From Variovorax fucosicus (GTDB taxonomy: Bacteria > Pseudomonadota > Gammaproteobacteria > Burkholderiales > Burkholderiaceae_C): 64,000 bases of DNA. Below the pieces are notes generated by a model, which was not told the DNA's origin, did no database searches, and saw nothing but the letters and a program-made list of their open reading frames with translations. Numbering within the stretch: position 1 is the stretch's first letter; every line of letters begins with the position of its first letter. The stretch is from the NCBI RefSeq assembly GCF_030316825.1, contig NZ_JASZYU010000001.1, positions 992,001 through 1,056,000 of the forward strand, in the 5' to 3' direction. Both the position numbers and the translations under genes were made by a program. Of this stretch, positions 1 through 9,605 are shown piece after piece.

Positions 1-1042
1 CGGTGAGCGCATCCGGATGCGGCAGCAAGCCGTGCTCGCCAAGGCGGCGCAGCACCGCCGGCAGCCCGCCGGCGTAGTAGAACTCTTCCATCAGGAAGCG
101 GCCTGAAGGCTGCAGGTCGACCAGCGTCGGTGTGCCGCGGCCGATGCGCGTCCAGTCCTCGAGTTCGAGCGGCACACCGATGCGGCCTGCAATCGCCTTC
201 AGATGAATCACCGCATTGGTCGACCCGCCGATCGCGGCGTTGACGCGGATGGCGTTCTCGAAGGCTTCGCGCGTGAGCACCTTCGACAGCGTCAGCCCTT
301 CGCGCACCATCTCGACCGCGCGCATGCCCGACATGTGGGCCAGCACATAGCGGCGCGCATCGACCGCGGGAATCGCTGCGTTGTGCGGCAGCGAGGTGCC
401 GAGCGCCTCGGCCATGCAGGCCATGGTGGAGGCGGTGCCCATCGTGTTGCAGGTGCCGGCAGAGCGCGACATGCCGGCCTCGGCCGAAAGAAACTGGTGC
501 ACGTCGATCTCGCCGGCCTTGAGCGACTCGTGCAGGCGCCACACGGCCGTGCCCGAGCCGATGTCCTTGCCGTCGAGCTTGCCGTTGAGCATCGGGCCGC
601 CGGTGACGACGATGGCCGGCACGTCGCAGCTCGCCGCGCCCATCAGCAGCGCGGGCGTGGTCTTGTCGCAGCCAGTGAGCAGCACCACGCCGTCGATCGG
701 GTTGCCGCGGATCGCCTCCTCCACATCCATGCTCGCGAGGTTGCGCGTGAGCATGGCGGTCGGCCGCAGGTTCGATTCGCCATTGGAAAACACCGGGAAT
801 TCGACCGGGAAACCGCCCGCTTCGTAGATGCCGCGCTTGACGTGTTCGGCAATCTTGCGGAAGTGCGCGTTGCAGGGCGTCAACTCCGACCATGTGTTGC
901 AGATGCCGATGACCGGGCGCCCGTCGAATTCGTGATCGGGAATGCCCTGGTTCTTCATCCAGCTGCGGTACATGAAGCCGTTCTTGTCGGCCGAGCCGAA
1001 CCATGCGGCCGAACGCAGTTTTTTGGGGGAGGTGTCCGTCAT
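1..1042 (-). CDS. IlvD/Edd-family sugar-acid dehydratase (L-arabinonate dehydratase-like), C-terminus beyond the window
   Basis: Partial gene: 347 N-terminal codons are present and the rest runs off the left edge. The ATG at 1042 opens a protein of the dihydroxy-acid/sugar-acid dehydratase family, Fe-S enzymes that dehydrate aldonic acids to 2-keto-3-deoxy acids. The three cluster cysteines are visible: C48 in GICNTWSELTPCN, C125 in LLTGCDKTTPA and C198 in AGTCNTMGTAS. It is the last gene of a leftward operon, 24 bp after the YjfF-like permease gene. Sugar transporters, an aldehyde dehydrogenase and a lactonase nearby favour an L-arabinonate or related pentonate/galactonate substrate over the branched-chain amino acid enzyme IlvD. 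Family assignment is firm; the exact substrate is inferred from context. Confidence 0.85.
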   Translation of the reverse strand, partial: MTDTSPKKLRSAAWFGSADKNGFMYRSWMKNQGIPDHEFDGRPVIGICNTWSELTPCNAHFRKIAEHVKRGIYEAGGFPVEFPVFSNGESNLRPTAMLTRNLASMDVEEAIRGNPIDGVVLLTGCDKTTPALLMGAASCDVPAIVVTGGPMLNGKLDGKDIGSGTAVWRLHESLKAGEIDVHQFLSAEAGMSRSAGTCNTMGTASTMACMAEALGTSLPHNAAIPAVDARRYVLAHMSGMRAVEMVREGLTLSKVLTREAFENAIRVNAAIGGSTNAVIHLKAIAGRIGVPLELEDWTRIGRGTPTLVDLQPSGRFLMEEFYYAGGLPAVLRRLGEHGLLPHPDALT

Positions 1043-1066
1043 GCGGGAGTCCTGAGGGGAAAAGCG

Positions 1067-2098
1067 TCAGCGGCGCGGTGCGCGCGACGTGAAAAAGCGT
1101 TGCAGCAGGCAGAAGAAGAACAGCAGTGCACCGACGACGATGCGCGTCCACCACGAGCTCAGCGTGCCGTCAAAGGAAATCAGCGTCTGGATGATCCCGA
1201 GCATCAGCACGCCGAACAGCGTGCCCGCCACATAGCCCACGCCGCCGGTGAGCAGCGTGCCGCCGATCACCACCGCAGCGATGGCGTCGAGCTCGAGGCC
1301 CACCGCGTGCAGCCCGTAGCCCGAGAGCATGTAGAAGGTGAAGATCACGCCGGCCAGCGCGGAGCAGAAACCCGAGAGCGTGTAGACACCGATCAAGGTC
1401 GAGCGCACCGGCAAGCCCATCAGCATTGCCGAATGCTCGCTGCCGCCGATGGCGTAGACCGCGCGGCCGAACGGCGTGCAGTGCGCAATGAACACCGCCG
1501 CCAACACCACCACGATGGCGATCACCGCGCTGATCGAGAGCGAGGCCTCGCCCCAGACCGGAATGCGGATCTGCGACACCTCTGCGTAGAACTCGTTCGT
1601 GATGCTGACCGAGTCGATGCTGATGAGGTAGCAGAGCCCGCGCGCGAGGAACATTCCTGCAAGCGTCACGATGAAGGGCTGGAGCCGGAAGCGCTCGATC
1701 AAGAGGCCCATGAACGCGCCGAACACCGTTCCCATGAGCAGCACCAGGGGGATCACGATGGCCGGGCTCCAGCCATGCTTTTCGACCAGCGAAGCCGAGA
1801 CCATGGTAGTGAGCGCGATGACGGAGCCGACCGACAGGTCGATGCCGCCCGACAGGATGACGAAGGTCATGCCCACGGCCACGACGATCAGGAAGGCGTT
1901 GTCGATCAGCAGGTTCAGGAATACCTGCGCCGAGAAGAAGCCGTCGTAGAGCACCGAGCCCAACGTGCCCATCAGCACGAACAGCGAGATGGTGGCCGTC
2001 AGCGGCAGGTACTTGGGATTGAAGCGCGAACGGCGCGGCGCTGCGGCCGGCGAGGCCACCGCCTCCTGGCCGCTGCGCTGGGGCAGCACGGCGCTCAC
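1067..2098 (-). CDS. yjfF: Sugar ABC transporter permease, YjfF-like
   Basis: Inner-membrane permease of the BPD_transp_2 family (343 aa), one of two permeases in a galactofuranose/pentose-type importer. It has about nine hydrophobic segments and the family landmark [14 protein letters not shown] in the first third, then GGTLLTGGVGYVAGT near the end. The start is taken as the GTG at 2098, which overlaps the stop of the upstream permease (GTGA); the frame stays open further upstream, but only inside the previous gene. The coupling implies a heterodimer with the YtfT-like protein. The ATPase is the YtfR-like gene and the binding protein is probably the YtfQ-like gene further upstream. Confidence 0.85.
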   Translation of the reverse strand: MSAVLPQRSGQEAVASPAAAPRRSRFNPKYLPLTATISLFVLMGTLGSVLYDGFFSAQVFLNLLIDNAFLIVVAVGMTFVILSGGIDLSVGSVIALTTMVSASLVEKHGWSPAIVIPLVLLMGTVFGAFMGLLIERFRLQPFIVTLAGMFLARGLCYLISIDSVSITNEFYAEVSQIRIPVWGEASLSISAVIAIVVVLAAVFIAHCTPFGRAVYAIGGSEHSAMLMGLPVRSTLIGVYTLSGFCSALAGVIFTFYMLSGYGLHAVGLELDAIAAVVIGGTLLTGGVGYVAGTLFGVLMLGIIQTLISFDGTLSSWWTRIVVGALLFFFCLLQRFFTSRAPRR

Positions 2099-3147
2099 GA
2101 GCGCACCTCGCCCAACGCGGGCCGCCGCACCCAGCCACCCACCGTCGCGCGGAACTCGGGCGACTGCAGCAGCATCACGAGAAACACCACCACCGCCTTC
2201 ACCACCAGATTGATCTCGGGCGGCACGCCGAGCGAATAGATCGCGTAGGTGAGGGTCTGGATGATCAGGGCCCCGATCACGCTGCCGACCAGGCTGAAGC
2301 GCCCGCCCGTGAGTGCAGTGCCGCCCAGCGTGACGGCGAGGATGGCGTCGAGCTCCAGCAGCTGGCCGGCGTTGTTGCCGTCCGCGCTCTTCACGTTGGA
2401 GCTGATCAGCAGACCCGCAATGCCGGCGCACATGCCGCAGAACGCGTAGGCGCCGACGACCAGGCGGCGTGCCTGCACGCCTGCGACGCGCGCCGCCGTC
2501 GGGTTGATGCCCACCGCCTGGATGAACAGGCCCAGCGCAGTGCGCGTGATCGCGAGATACAGCAGTGCGAACAGTGCCGCCACGATGAACAGCGAGAACG
2601 GCAGGCCGAACAGATAGCCACTGCCCAGGAAGAAGAACGGTGCGTAGTAGATCGTGATGATCTGCCCGCCGGTGATGAGTTGCGCGATGCCGCGGCCGGC
2701 CACCATGAGGATCAGCGTCGCAATGATCGGCTGCATTCCGACCCTGGCGACCAGCAGGCCGTTCCACAGCCCGCACAGCAGCGCGATGCCGATCGCCGCC
2801 AGGATGGCCAGCGGCATCGGAAACCGGCTCGTGTTGGGCGTGACGGCGCCGCCGATCATCCAGGCCGCCAGCGCGGCCGCGATGGCCACCACCGCGCCGA
2901 CCGAGATGTCGATGCCGCGCGTGGCGATCACCAGCGTCATGCCGAGCGACACCAGCACCAGCGGCGCCGCGCGGTTGAGGATGTCGATCAGGCTGCCGTA
3001 CAGATGGCCGTCGCGCCATTCGATATGAAGGAAGCTCGCGTTGAACGCGGTGTTGAGCGCCAGCAGCAGCAGCAGCGTGATCAACGGCCAGGCGAGGCGG
3101 TGGCGCATGGCCACGGCAAGGAAACTGGAAGAAGACGCTTCAGGCAT
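2095..3147 (-). CDS. ytfT: Sugar ABC transporter permease, YtfT-like
   Basis: Inner-membrane permease of the BPD_transp_2 family, about 350 aa. The motif TRGIDISVGAVVAIAAAL follows the first hydrophobic helices and GGTALTGGRFSLVGSVIGAL lies near the C-terminus. An in-frame ATG at 3159 would add four residues (MRPT); 3147 is preferred because it reduces the overlap with the preceding ATPase gene (stop at 3140), but neither site has a clear ribosome binding site. It is translationally coupled to ytfR upstream and yjfF downstream, so it probably pairs with YjfF as the second half of the membrane channel. Confidence 0.85.
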   Translation of the reverse strand: MPEASSSSFLAVAMRHRLAWPLITLLLLLALNTAFNASFLHIEWRDGHLYGSLIDILNRAAPLVLVSLGMTLVIATRGIDISVGAVVAIAAALAAWMIGGAVTPNTSRFPMPLAILAAIGIALLCGLWNGLLVARVGMQPIIATLILMVAGRGIAQLITGGQIITIYYAPFFFLGSGYLFGLPFSLFIVAALFALLYLAITRTALGLFIQAVGINPTAARVAGVQARRLVVGAYAFCGMCAGIAGLLISSNVKSADGNNAGQLLELDAILAVTLGGTALTGGRFSLVGSVIGALIIQTLTYAIYSLGVPPEINLVVKAVVVFLVMLLQSPEFRATVGGWVRRPALGEVRS

Positions 3148-4672
3148 GGTCGGTCGCAATCATTTCGTACACGTCGTCTTCGCTGCTGCCGCCTGGCAGC
3201 TCGCCGACCTTGCGGCGGTCGCGCAGCACCACGATGCGGTGCGCCACCCGCACCACCTCGCTCATTTCGGACGAGATGAAGAGCACCGCCATGCCGGCCT
3301 GCGCCAGGCGCAGGATCTGCTCCATGATTTCCTGCTTGGCGGCGACGTCGATGCCGCGGGTGGGCTCGTCGAGGATCAGCAGGCGCGGCTCGGTCGCGAG
3401 CCAGCGCGCGATCATGGCTTTTTGCTGGTTGCCGCCCGATAGCAGGCCGATCGGCGTTTCCACGCTGGCGGTCTTGATCCCCAGCGACGCAACGTAGCGC
3501 TCGGCCAGTGCGGTCTGCTCCGCGCGCGACAGGAAGCGGCGTGTGCCCAGCCTCGCCTGCAATGCCAGCGCGATGTTTTCGCGCACCGACAGCTCGGCCA
3601 CGATGCCATCGGTCTTGCGCTCTTCGGGACACAGCGCGAGACCTTCCCGGATCGCATCGGCGGGGTTCGAGAAACTGACCGTGCGGCCATCGATCCTGAG
3701 CACGCCGCGGTCGGGCAACTCGAGCCCGAACAACAGCCGTGCAAGCTCGGTGCGGCCGGCGCCGAGCAGCCCGGCCAGGCCCACGATCTCGCCCGCGCGC
3801 ACACGCAGATCGGTGGCGTTCAGCTGGCCGGCCTGCCCCACGCCCTCGGCCTGCAGCAGCGCGGTGGCGGTTTCGTCGAAGGCCGGCAATGCGGCAGGCC
3901 TCGCCGCCTGCGCCGCCAGCTCGCGCCCCAGCATCGCGGCGATCAGGGCCTGCGGCCCGAGCTCGCTGGCACGCCATTCGCCCACCCAGCTGCCGTTGCG
4001 CAACACCGTGATGCGATCCGACACCGCATACACCTGGTTCAGGAAGTGGGTGACGAAGACAATCGCGAGGCCCTCGCCGCGCAGCCGGCGTAGCACTTCG
4101 AACAGTTTGTTGACTTCGTCGTCGTCGAGGCTCGAAGTGGGCTCGTCAAGGATCAGCACCTTGGACGACACGCCCAGCGCACGCGCAATGGCCACCATCT
4201 GCTGCACGGCGACCGAGTAGCTCGACAGCAGCCGCGTCACGTCGATGTCGAGCCCGATGCGCGCGAGCAGCTCGGTCGCGCGACGGTTGACCGCCGACCA
4301 GTCGATCCGGAAGCCCTGCGCCACGCCGCAGCGCGGGTAGCGTCCGGCAAACACGTTCTCGGCCACCGAGAGGTTCGGGCACAGGTTGACCTCCTGGTAA
4401 ACCGTGCTGATGCCCACCTGCTGGGCCTCGAGCGGCGAGGCCGGGTGGATCGCCTTGCCGGACAGTCGCATCTCGCCGCCGCTGGAGGGGAACACGCCCG
4501 TCAGCACCTTGATCAGGGTCGACTTGCCCGCGCCGTTCTGGCCCATCAGCGCATGGATCTCGCCCGGATACAGCCGCAGCTGAACGTCGTTCAGCACCCG
4601 GTTGCCGGAAAACGACTTGTGGATTCCGGTCAGTTCGAGAACAGGTGCGACGCTGGCGTTCGTCATGCTCAC
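3140..4672 (-). CDS. ytfR: Sugar ABC transporter ATPase with two ABC domains, YtfR-like
   Basis: Tandem ATP-binding protein of 510 aa, the usual length for the RbsA/MglA/YtfR group. Domain 1 has Walker A GQNGAGKST at residues 44-52, a weak signature (SSYSVAVQQ) and Walker B LILDEPTSSLD. Domain 2 has the canonical signature LLSGGNQQK and [11 protein letters not shown]. The weak N-terminal signature is normal in this group. Its start overlaps the gguB stop by four bases, so the gene directly follows the other transporter's permease. It is assigned to the YtfT/YjfF permeases by adjacency. The substrate is probably a furanose or pentose. Confidence 0.88.
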   Translation of the reverse strand: MSMTNASVAPVLELTGIHKSFSGNRVLNDVQLRLYPGEIHALMGQNGAGKSTLIKVLTGVFPSSGGEMRLSGKAIHPASPLEAQQVGISTVYQEVNLCPNLSVAENVFAGRYPRCGVAQGFRIDWSAVNRRATELLARIGLDIDVTRLLSSYSVAVQQMVAIARALGVSSKVLILDEPTSSLDDDEVNKLFEVLRRLRGEGLAIVFVTHFLNQVYAVSDRITVLRNGSWVGEWRASELGPQALIAAMLGRELAAQAARPAALPAFDETATALLQAEGVGQAGQLNATDLRVRAGEIVGLAGLLGAGRTELARLLFGLELPDRGVLRIDGRTVSFSNPADAIREGLALCPEERKTDGIVAELSVRENIALALQARLGTRRFLSRAEQTALAERYVASLGIKTASVETPIGLLSGGNQQKAMIARWLATEPRLLILDEPTRGIDVAAKQEIMEQILRLAQAGMAVLFISSEMSEVVRVAHRIVVLRDRRKVGELPGGSSEDDVYEMIATDHA

Positions 4673-5841
4673 TTGTTCTTGTTGTAGACGTCGATGAACA
4701 CCGCGGCCAGCAGCACCAGGCCCTTGATCACCTGCTGGTAGTCGATGCCGATGCCGAGGATCGACATGCCGTTGTTCATGACGCCCATGACGAACGCGCC
4801 GATGACAGCGCCCATCACCTTGCCGACGCCGCCCGATGCCGAGGCCCCGCCGATGAAGCAGGCGGCAATCACGTCGAGCTCGAAGCCCAGCCCCGCCTTC
4901 GGCGTCGCGGTGTTCAGGCGCGCGGCAAACACCAGGCCGGCCAGCGCGGCCAGCACGCCCATGTTGACGAAGGTGAGAAAGGCGAGCCGCTGCGTCTTGA
5001 TGCCCGACAGGCGGGCCGCCTTCTCATTGCCGCCGAGCGCGTAGATGCGCCGGCCGACGGTGGTGCGGTTGGTGACGAAGTCGTAGGCCACGATCAGCAC
5101 GCCCATCACGATCAGCACGTTCGGCAGGCCCTTGTACGAGGCCAGCAGGTAGCTCAGGAACAGGATGACGCCCGCGAAGAAGATGTTCTTCACCAGGAAG
5201 AACGCGTAGGGCTCCTGCGCCATGCCGTGCTTCGCGAGCTTGGCACGGCCGCGCAACGCAAAGAACAGCATCGCAGCGGCAAGCACCGCGCCCAGCACCA
5301 CCGATGTCGTGCGCAGTTCTTCACCGCCGAAGACGTCCGGAATGAAGCCCGAGCTGAGGCGCTGGAACGCTTCCGGAAACGGGCCGACCGACTGCCCCGC
5401 CAGCAGCGCCAGCGTGAGGCCCTTGAACACCAGCATGCCGGCCAGCGTGACGATGAACGACGGAATGCGGAAGTACGCGACGAACCAGCCCTGCGACGCA
5501 CCGATGACGCCGCCGGCGACCAGGCACACGAGCGTCGTCGGAACGAAATGCCAGTTGTATTCGACCATCAGCACCGCGGCCAGGGCACCGACAAAGCCGC
5601 AGACCGAGCCGACCGAAAGGTCGATGTGGCCTGCCACGATCACCAGCAGCATGCCCAGCGCCATGATCACGATGTAGCTGTTCTGCAGCAGCAGGTTGGT
5701 GAGGTTCAGCGGCCGCATCAGCGTGCCGTCCGTCAGCACCTGGAACAGCACCATGATCGCGACCAGCGAGATCAGCATGCCGTACTCGCGCAAATTGCTC
5801 TTCAGGAAGCCTGCATTCGCCTCCTTCACTTCACTCGTCAT
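4669..5841 (-). CDS. gguB: Multiple-sugar ABC transporter permease, GguB/XylH-like
   Basis: Inner-membrane permease of 390 aa, longer than the neighbouring YtfT/YjfF proteins and typical of GguB/XylH. It has about ten hydrophobic segments, the motif [18 protein letters not shown] around residue 70, and a C-terminal half with [22 protein letters not shown]. It begins 11 bp inside the end of gguA and ends overlapping ytfR, so translation is coupled on both sides. In Agrobacterium, GguAB with ChvE imports galactose, glucose, arabinose and xylose; the same role is inferred here. Confidence 0.88.
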   Translation of the reverse strand: MTSEVKEANAGFLKSNLREYGMLISLVAIMVLFQVLTDGTLMRPLNLTNLLLQNSYIVIMALGMLLVIVAGHIDLSVGSVCGFVGALAAVLMVEYNWHFVPTTLVCLVAGGVIGASQGWFVAYFRIPSFIVTLAGMLVFKGLTLALLAGQSVGPFPEAFQRLSSGFIPDVFGGEELRTTSVVLGAVLAAAMLFFALRGRAKLAKHGMAQEPYAFFLVKNIFFAGVILFLSYLLASYKGLPNVLIVMGVLIVAYDFVTNRTTVGRRIYALGGNEKAARLSGIKTQRLAFLTFVNMGVLAALAGLVFAARLNTATPKAGLGFELDVIAACFIGGASASGGVGKVMGAVIGAFVMGVMNNGMSILGIGIDYQQVIKGLVLLAAVFIDVYNKNK

Positions 5842-7375
5842 GAACCGAACCCCCTGAATTGACGATCGCGCGCATTATTTTTTCCTGTGAGGCCTCGGCG
5901 GCCGTGTACTCGGCGACAAAGCGCCCTTCATTCATGACGTAGATGCGGTCGCACATGCCGAGCAGCTCGGGCATTTCCGACGAGATCATCAGGATGCCCT
6001 TGCCCTCGCTCGCCAGCGCGTCGACGATGGTGTAGATCTCGTACTTGGCGCCGACATCGATGCCGCGCGTCGGCTCGTCGAGGATCAGCAGCTCGGGCTT
6101 CGCGAACAGCCACTTGCTGAGCACCACCTTCTGCTGGTTGCCGCCCGACAGGTTCACCACATGCTGGTAGATGTCGGAGCACCGGATGTTGAGTGCGCGG
6201 CGGTAGTCGGACGCCACCTTGTACTCGAGCCCGTCGTCGATCACCATCGCCTTCGACACCGCTTCGAGATTGGCCAGGCTCACGTTTTTCTTGATGTCTT
6301 CGTCGAGCACCAGGCCGCAGCCTTTGCGGTCTTCGGTCACATAGGCGATGCCGTGGTCGATCGCCTTGCGGATCGTGCCCAGATCGACTTCCTTGCCATG
6401 CATCAGGGCGGTGCCGCTGATGCGCTGGCCATACGACCGCCCGAACACGCTCATCGCGAACTCGGTACGGCCTGCGCCCATGAGGCCGGCAATGCCGACG
6501 ATCTCGCCGCGGCGCACGTGGAGGTTCACACCCTTGATCTGTTCGCGGTCGGCGTGCAGTTCATGGTGCACGCGCCAGTCGCGCACCTCGAAGATCGTCT
6601 CGCCGATCTGCGGGTGGCGCTGCGGGTAGCGGTGCGCCATGTCGCGCCCGACCATGCCGCGGATGATCCGGTCTTCGCTGATCGGGGTGGTGCGGCAGTC
6701 CATCGTCTCGACTGTCCCGCCGTCGCGCAGCACGGTGATGGAATCAGCCACCTTGGCGATCTCGTTGAGCTTGTGCGAGATCAGGATCGAGGCGATGCCC
6801 TGCGCCTTGAGTTCGAGCAGCAACGCGAGCAGCGCATCGCTGTCGCTCTCGTTGAGACTCGCGGTCGGCTCGTCGAGGATCAGCAGCTTGACCTCTTTCG
6901 AGAGGGCCTTGGCGATCTCCACCAGCTGCTGCTTGCCCACGCCGAGGTTGGTGATGAGCGCGGTCGGCGGCTCCTTCAGGCCCACTTTCGCGAGCAGCTC
7001 GCGCGTCTTGGCATACGCGGCGAACCAGTCGATCACGCCGCCGCGCGCTGTTTCGTTGCCGAGGAAGATGTTCTCGGCAATCGACAGCAGCGGCACCAGC
7101 GCGAGCTCCTGGTGAATGATGATGATGCCCAGCTTCTCGCTGTCGGCAATGCTCTTGAACCGGCGCGACTCGCCCTCGAAATGGATCTCGCCGGTGTAGG
7201 AGTCGGCCGGGTAGACGCCGCTAAGCACTTTCATCAGCGTCGACTTGCCGGCACCGTTCTCCCCGACCACCGCATGGATCTCACCCGCGCGCACTGCGAG
7301 GTTGACGTTGTCGAGCGCGTTCACGCCCGGAAACGTCTTGGTGATGCCCCGCATCTCCAGAATCGCGCCGTTCAT
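5831..7375 (-). CDS. gguA: Multiple-sugar ABC transporter ATPase, GguA-like
   Basis: Duplicated ABC ATPase of 514 aa. Walker A of domain 1 is GENGAGKST at residues 38-46 with Walker [12 protein letters not shown]. Domain 2 has NLSGGNQQK and [11 protein letters not shown]. The start chosen is the ATG at 7375; a TTG at 7384, directly abutting the chvE stop, would add three residues, and no strong ribosome binding site separates the two. It sits between chvE and gguB in the order known from Agrobacterium chvE-gguA-gguB. The protein energises import through GguB. Sugar range is inferred from the family. Confidence 0.9.
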   Translation of the reverse strand: MNGAILEMRGITKTFPGVNALDNVNLAVRAGEIHAVVGENGAGKSTLMKVLSGVYPADSYTGEIHFEGESRRFKSIADSEKLGIIIIHQELALVPLLSIAENIFLGNETARGGVIDWFAAYAKTRELLAKVGLKEPPTALITNLGVGKQQLVEIAKALSKEVKLLILDEPTASLNESDSDALLALLLELKAQGIASILISHKLNEIAKVADSITVLRDGGTVETMDCRTTPISEDRIIRGMVGRDMAHRYPQRHPQIGETIFEVRDWRVHHELHADREQIKGVNLHVRRGEIVGIAGLMGAGRTEFAMSVFGRSYGQRISGTALMHGKEVDLGTIRKAIDHGIAYVTEDRKGCGLVLDEDIKKNVSLANLEAVSKAMVIDDGLEYKVASDYRRALNIRCSDIYQHVVNLSGGNQQKVVLSKWLFAKPELLILDEPTRGIDVGAKYEIYTIVDALASEGKGILMISSEMPELLGMCDRIYVMNEGRFVAEYTAAEASQEKIMRAIVNSGGSVHDE

Positions 7376-7384
7376 CGCGTTCAA

Positions 7385-8455
7385 CTACTTGACCTGGCTC
7401 TCGGTGTAGTAACCGCTGTCGATCAGCACCGGCTTCCAGTTCGAGATGTCCACGCTGACCGGCTTGAGCAGGTAGGACGGCACGACCTTGACGCCGTTGT
7501 TGTAGGTCTTGGTGTCGTTGACCTCGGGGGTCTTGCCCGACAGCATCGCGTCGACCATCGCCACCGTGACCTTTGCCAGTTCACGCGTGTCCTTGAACAC
7601 GGTAGAGCTCTGCTCCTTGCGCAGGATCGACTTGACCGAAGGCACTTCTGCATCCTGGCCGGAGACGACCGGCATCGGCTGCTTCGGCGAGCCGTAGCCC
7701 ACGCCCTTGAGCGACGACAGGATACCGATCGACAAGCCGTCATAGGGCGAGAGCACCGCATCGACACGGTCCTTGGTGTAGTAGGCCGACAGCAGGTTGT
7801 CCATGCGGGCCTGGGCCACGGCGCCGTCCCAGCGCAGCGTGCCGACCTTCTCCATGCCCATCTGCTTGCTGCGCACCACCAGCTTGCCGCTGTCGATGTA
7901 GGGCTTCAGCACCGACAGCGCGCCGTTGTAGAAGAAGAAGGCGTTGTTGTCGTCCGGCGAGCCGCCGAACAGCTCGATGTTGAACGGGCCCTTGCCGCTC
8001 TTCAGGTCAAGCGCCTTCTCGATCGACTGCGCCTGCAGCACGCCGACCTGGAAGTTGTCGAACGTGGCGTAGTAGTCGACGTTCTTCGAGCCCTTGATGA
8101 GCCGGTCGTAGGCGATGACCTTGACGCCCTTGTCGGCCGCCTTCTGCAGCACGTCCGACAGGGTGGTGCCGTCGATGGCCGCAATCACCAGCACCTTGGA
8201 GCCCTTGGTCACCATGTTCTCGATCTGCGCGAGTTGGTTCGGGATGTCGTCGTCGGCGTATTGCAGGTCGGTCTTGTAGCCCTTCTCCTTGAAGTACTTG
8301 ACCATGTTGGCGCCGTCGGCGATCCAGCGCGCCGACGACTTGGTCGGCATCGAGATCGCGATCGGGCCCTTGTCCTGCGCATTGGCCAACGGCGTGAAGC
8401 CCACGATGGCGCAGGCGATACCTGCGAGCGAGGCCTTGAGGAAATTGCGTTTCAT
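7385..8455 (-). CDS. chvE: Periplasmic multiple-sugar-binding protein, ChvE-like
   Basis: Periplasmic binding protein of 356 aa with a signal peptide ending near ANAQDKG (about residues 1-27). The mature part begins with the Peripla_BP_4 fold ([20 protein letters not shown]) and matches the ChvE/XylF group, which binds aldopyranoses such as galactose, arabinose, xylose and glucose. The gene is the first of a chvE-gguA-gguB block inserted between ytfQ and ytfR. A 136-bp gap with a repeat hairpin separates it from ytfQ, so it may have its own promoter or serve as a step-down point for transcription. In Agrobacterium ChvE also signals to VirA; no VirA is seen here. Confidence 0.9.
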   Translation of the reverse strand: MKRNFLKASLAGIACAIVGFTPLANAQDKGPIAISMPTKSSARWIADGANMVKYFKEKGYKTDLQYADDDIPNQLAQIENMVTKGSKVLVIAAIDGTTLSDVLQKAADKGVKVIAYDRLIKGSKNVDYYATFDNFQVGVLQAQSIEKALDLKSGKGPFNIELFGGSPDDNNAFFFYNGALSVLKPYIDSGKLVVRSKQMGMEKVGTLRWDGAVAQARMDNLLSAYYTKDRVDAVLSPYDGLSIGILSSLKGVGYGSPKQPMPVVSGQDAEVPSVKSILRKEQSSTVFKDTRELAKVTVAMVDAMLSGKTPEVNDTKTYNNGVKVVPSYLLKPVSVDISNWKPVLIDSGYYTESQVK

Positions 8456-8520
8456 GGTGTGATGAGCTCCGTCTTTTGGGTATGGTCTTGTTCAAGGAAC
8501 ACCGCGGAACCGGCTTTGCC

Positions 8521-8590
8521 GGGCCGCTGGTGTTGCCCCCTGCAAGGGGGTTGGCGAAGCGACACGAAGTGCGCGTAGCCTGGGGGTGTG
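8521..8590. repeat. Hairpin-rich intergenic repeat between ytfQ and chvE
   Basis: The gap between the two binding-protein genes holds a perfect six-pair stem CCCCCT-GCA-AGGGGG (8536-8550), followed by a GC-rich tract with GCGAAGCGACACGAAGTGCGC and a run of five G (8582-8586) that could also pair with the C tract. It resembles a dispersed intergenic element common in Comamonadaceae genomes, from memory rather than from a search. Lying inside an operon, it may stabilise mRNA ends or partly terminate transcription and so set relative levels of the two binding proteins. Confidence 0.55.
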
Positions 8591-8591
8591 C

Positions 8592-9557
8592 TTAGTACTT
8601 GCGCTTCGGGAATTCCTTGGCCGCGACTTCCATCGGGAAGATCGTTTCCTCGGTCACGATACGCTTGGGCAGCGCCTTGCCGGCCTTGATGTCTTTCACG
8701 GCGCTCATCAGCTGCGGGCCCAGCAGCGGGCTGCATTCCACCGACACGTTGAGCTTGCCGGCGATCATGGCTTCGAAGGCGCCCTTGACGGCGTCGATCG
8801 AGATGATCGTGATGTCCTTGGCCGGCTTCATGCCAGCTTCCTCGATGGCCTGGATCGCACCGATCGCCATGTCGTCGTTGTGCGCGAACAGCACGTTGAT
8901 CTTCTTGCCGTCGGCCTTCAGGAAGGCTTCCATGACTTCCTTGCCCTTGGCGCGCGTGAAGTCACCGGTCTGCGAACGGATGATCTTGAACTTGGGGTCG
9001 GCCTTGATGATTTCCTCGAAGCCCTTCTTGCGGTCGATGGCCGGTGCCGAGCCCACGGTGCCCTGCAGCTCGACGATGTTCACTTCGCCTTTCTGGTCCT
9101 TCATCTTTTCCACCAGCCAGCGGCCGGCCTTGCGGCCTTCTTCGACGAAGTCGGAGCCCATGAAGGTCACATAGAGCGAGTCGTCCTTCGAGTTGACCGA
9201 GCGGTCGGTCAACACCACCGGAATCTTGGCGGCCTTGGCTTCGCGCAGCACGGTGTCCCAGCCGGTTTCGACCACCGGCGAGAACGCGATCACATCGACC
9301 TTCTGTGCGATGAAGGAGCGGATGGCCTTGATCTGGTTCTCCTGCTTTTGCTGCGCATCGGAGAACTTGAGTTCGATGCCGGCCTCAGCGGCGGAAGACT
9401 TGATCGACTCGGTGTTGGCGGTGCGCCATTCGCTCTCGGCGCCGACCTGGCTGAAGCCGAGGACGATCTTTTTCTGCGCCAGCGCGGTGCCTGGCAGCAG
9501 GCTCGCGAGCGACGCGGCCGCGAGTGCGGTGGTGAGGGTACGACGGGTCAATTTCAT
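8592..9557 (-). CDS. ytfQ: Periplasmic sugar-binding protein, YtfQ-like
   Basis: Periplasmic binding protein of 321 aa with an N-terminal signal (MKLTRRTLTTALAAASLASL, cleavage near TALAQ). The mature protein starts KKIVLGFSQVGAESEWRTAN, closely resembling the galactofuranose-binding YtfQ, and keeps the sequence SPVVETGWDTVL in the ligand-binding region. Its natural partners YtfR, YtfT and YjfF lie downstream but are separated from it by chvE-gguA-gguB. It starts 48 bp after the aldehyde dehydrogenase gene, in the same operon. The ligand is likely a furanose form of galactose or arabinose, by family analogy. Confidence 0.88.
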   Translation of the reverse strand: MKLTRRTLTTALAAASLASLLPGTALAQKKIVLGFSQVGAESEWRTANTESIKSSAAEAGIELKFSDAQQKQENQIKAIRSFIAQKVDVIAFSPVVETGWDTVLREAKAAKIPVVLTDRSVNSKDDSLYVTFMGSDFVEEGRKAGRWLVEKMKDQKGEVNIVELQGTVGSAPAIDRKKGFEEIIKADPKFKIIRSQTGDFTRAKGKEVMEAFLKADGKKINVLFAHNDDMAIGAIQAIEEAGMKPAKDITIISIDAVKGAFEAMIAGKLNVSVECSPLLGPQLMSAVKDIKAGKALPKRIVTEETIFPMEVAAKEFPKRKY

Positions 9558-9605
9558 GGTGTTGTCTCCTGTTGGCGTGATGAAAAACTCTTCGGCCCGG
9601 TTTGC

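Noticed and set aside
203..2239. Long plus-strand open frame (678 codons) opposite the dehydratase and permease genes
   Set aside because: Composition rich in Arg, His, Asp and Ala and no domain; it mirrors the codon pattern of the real minus-strand genes in high-GC DNA.
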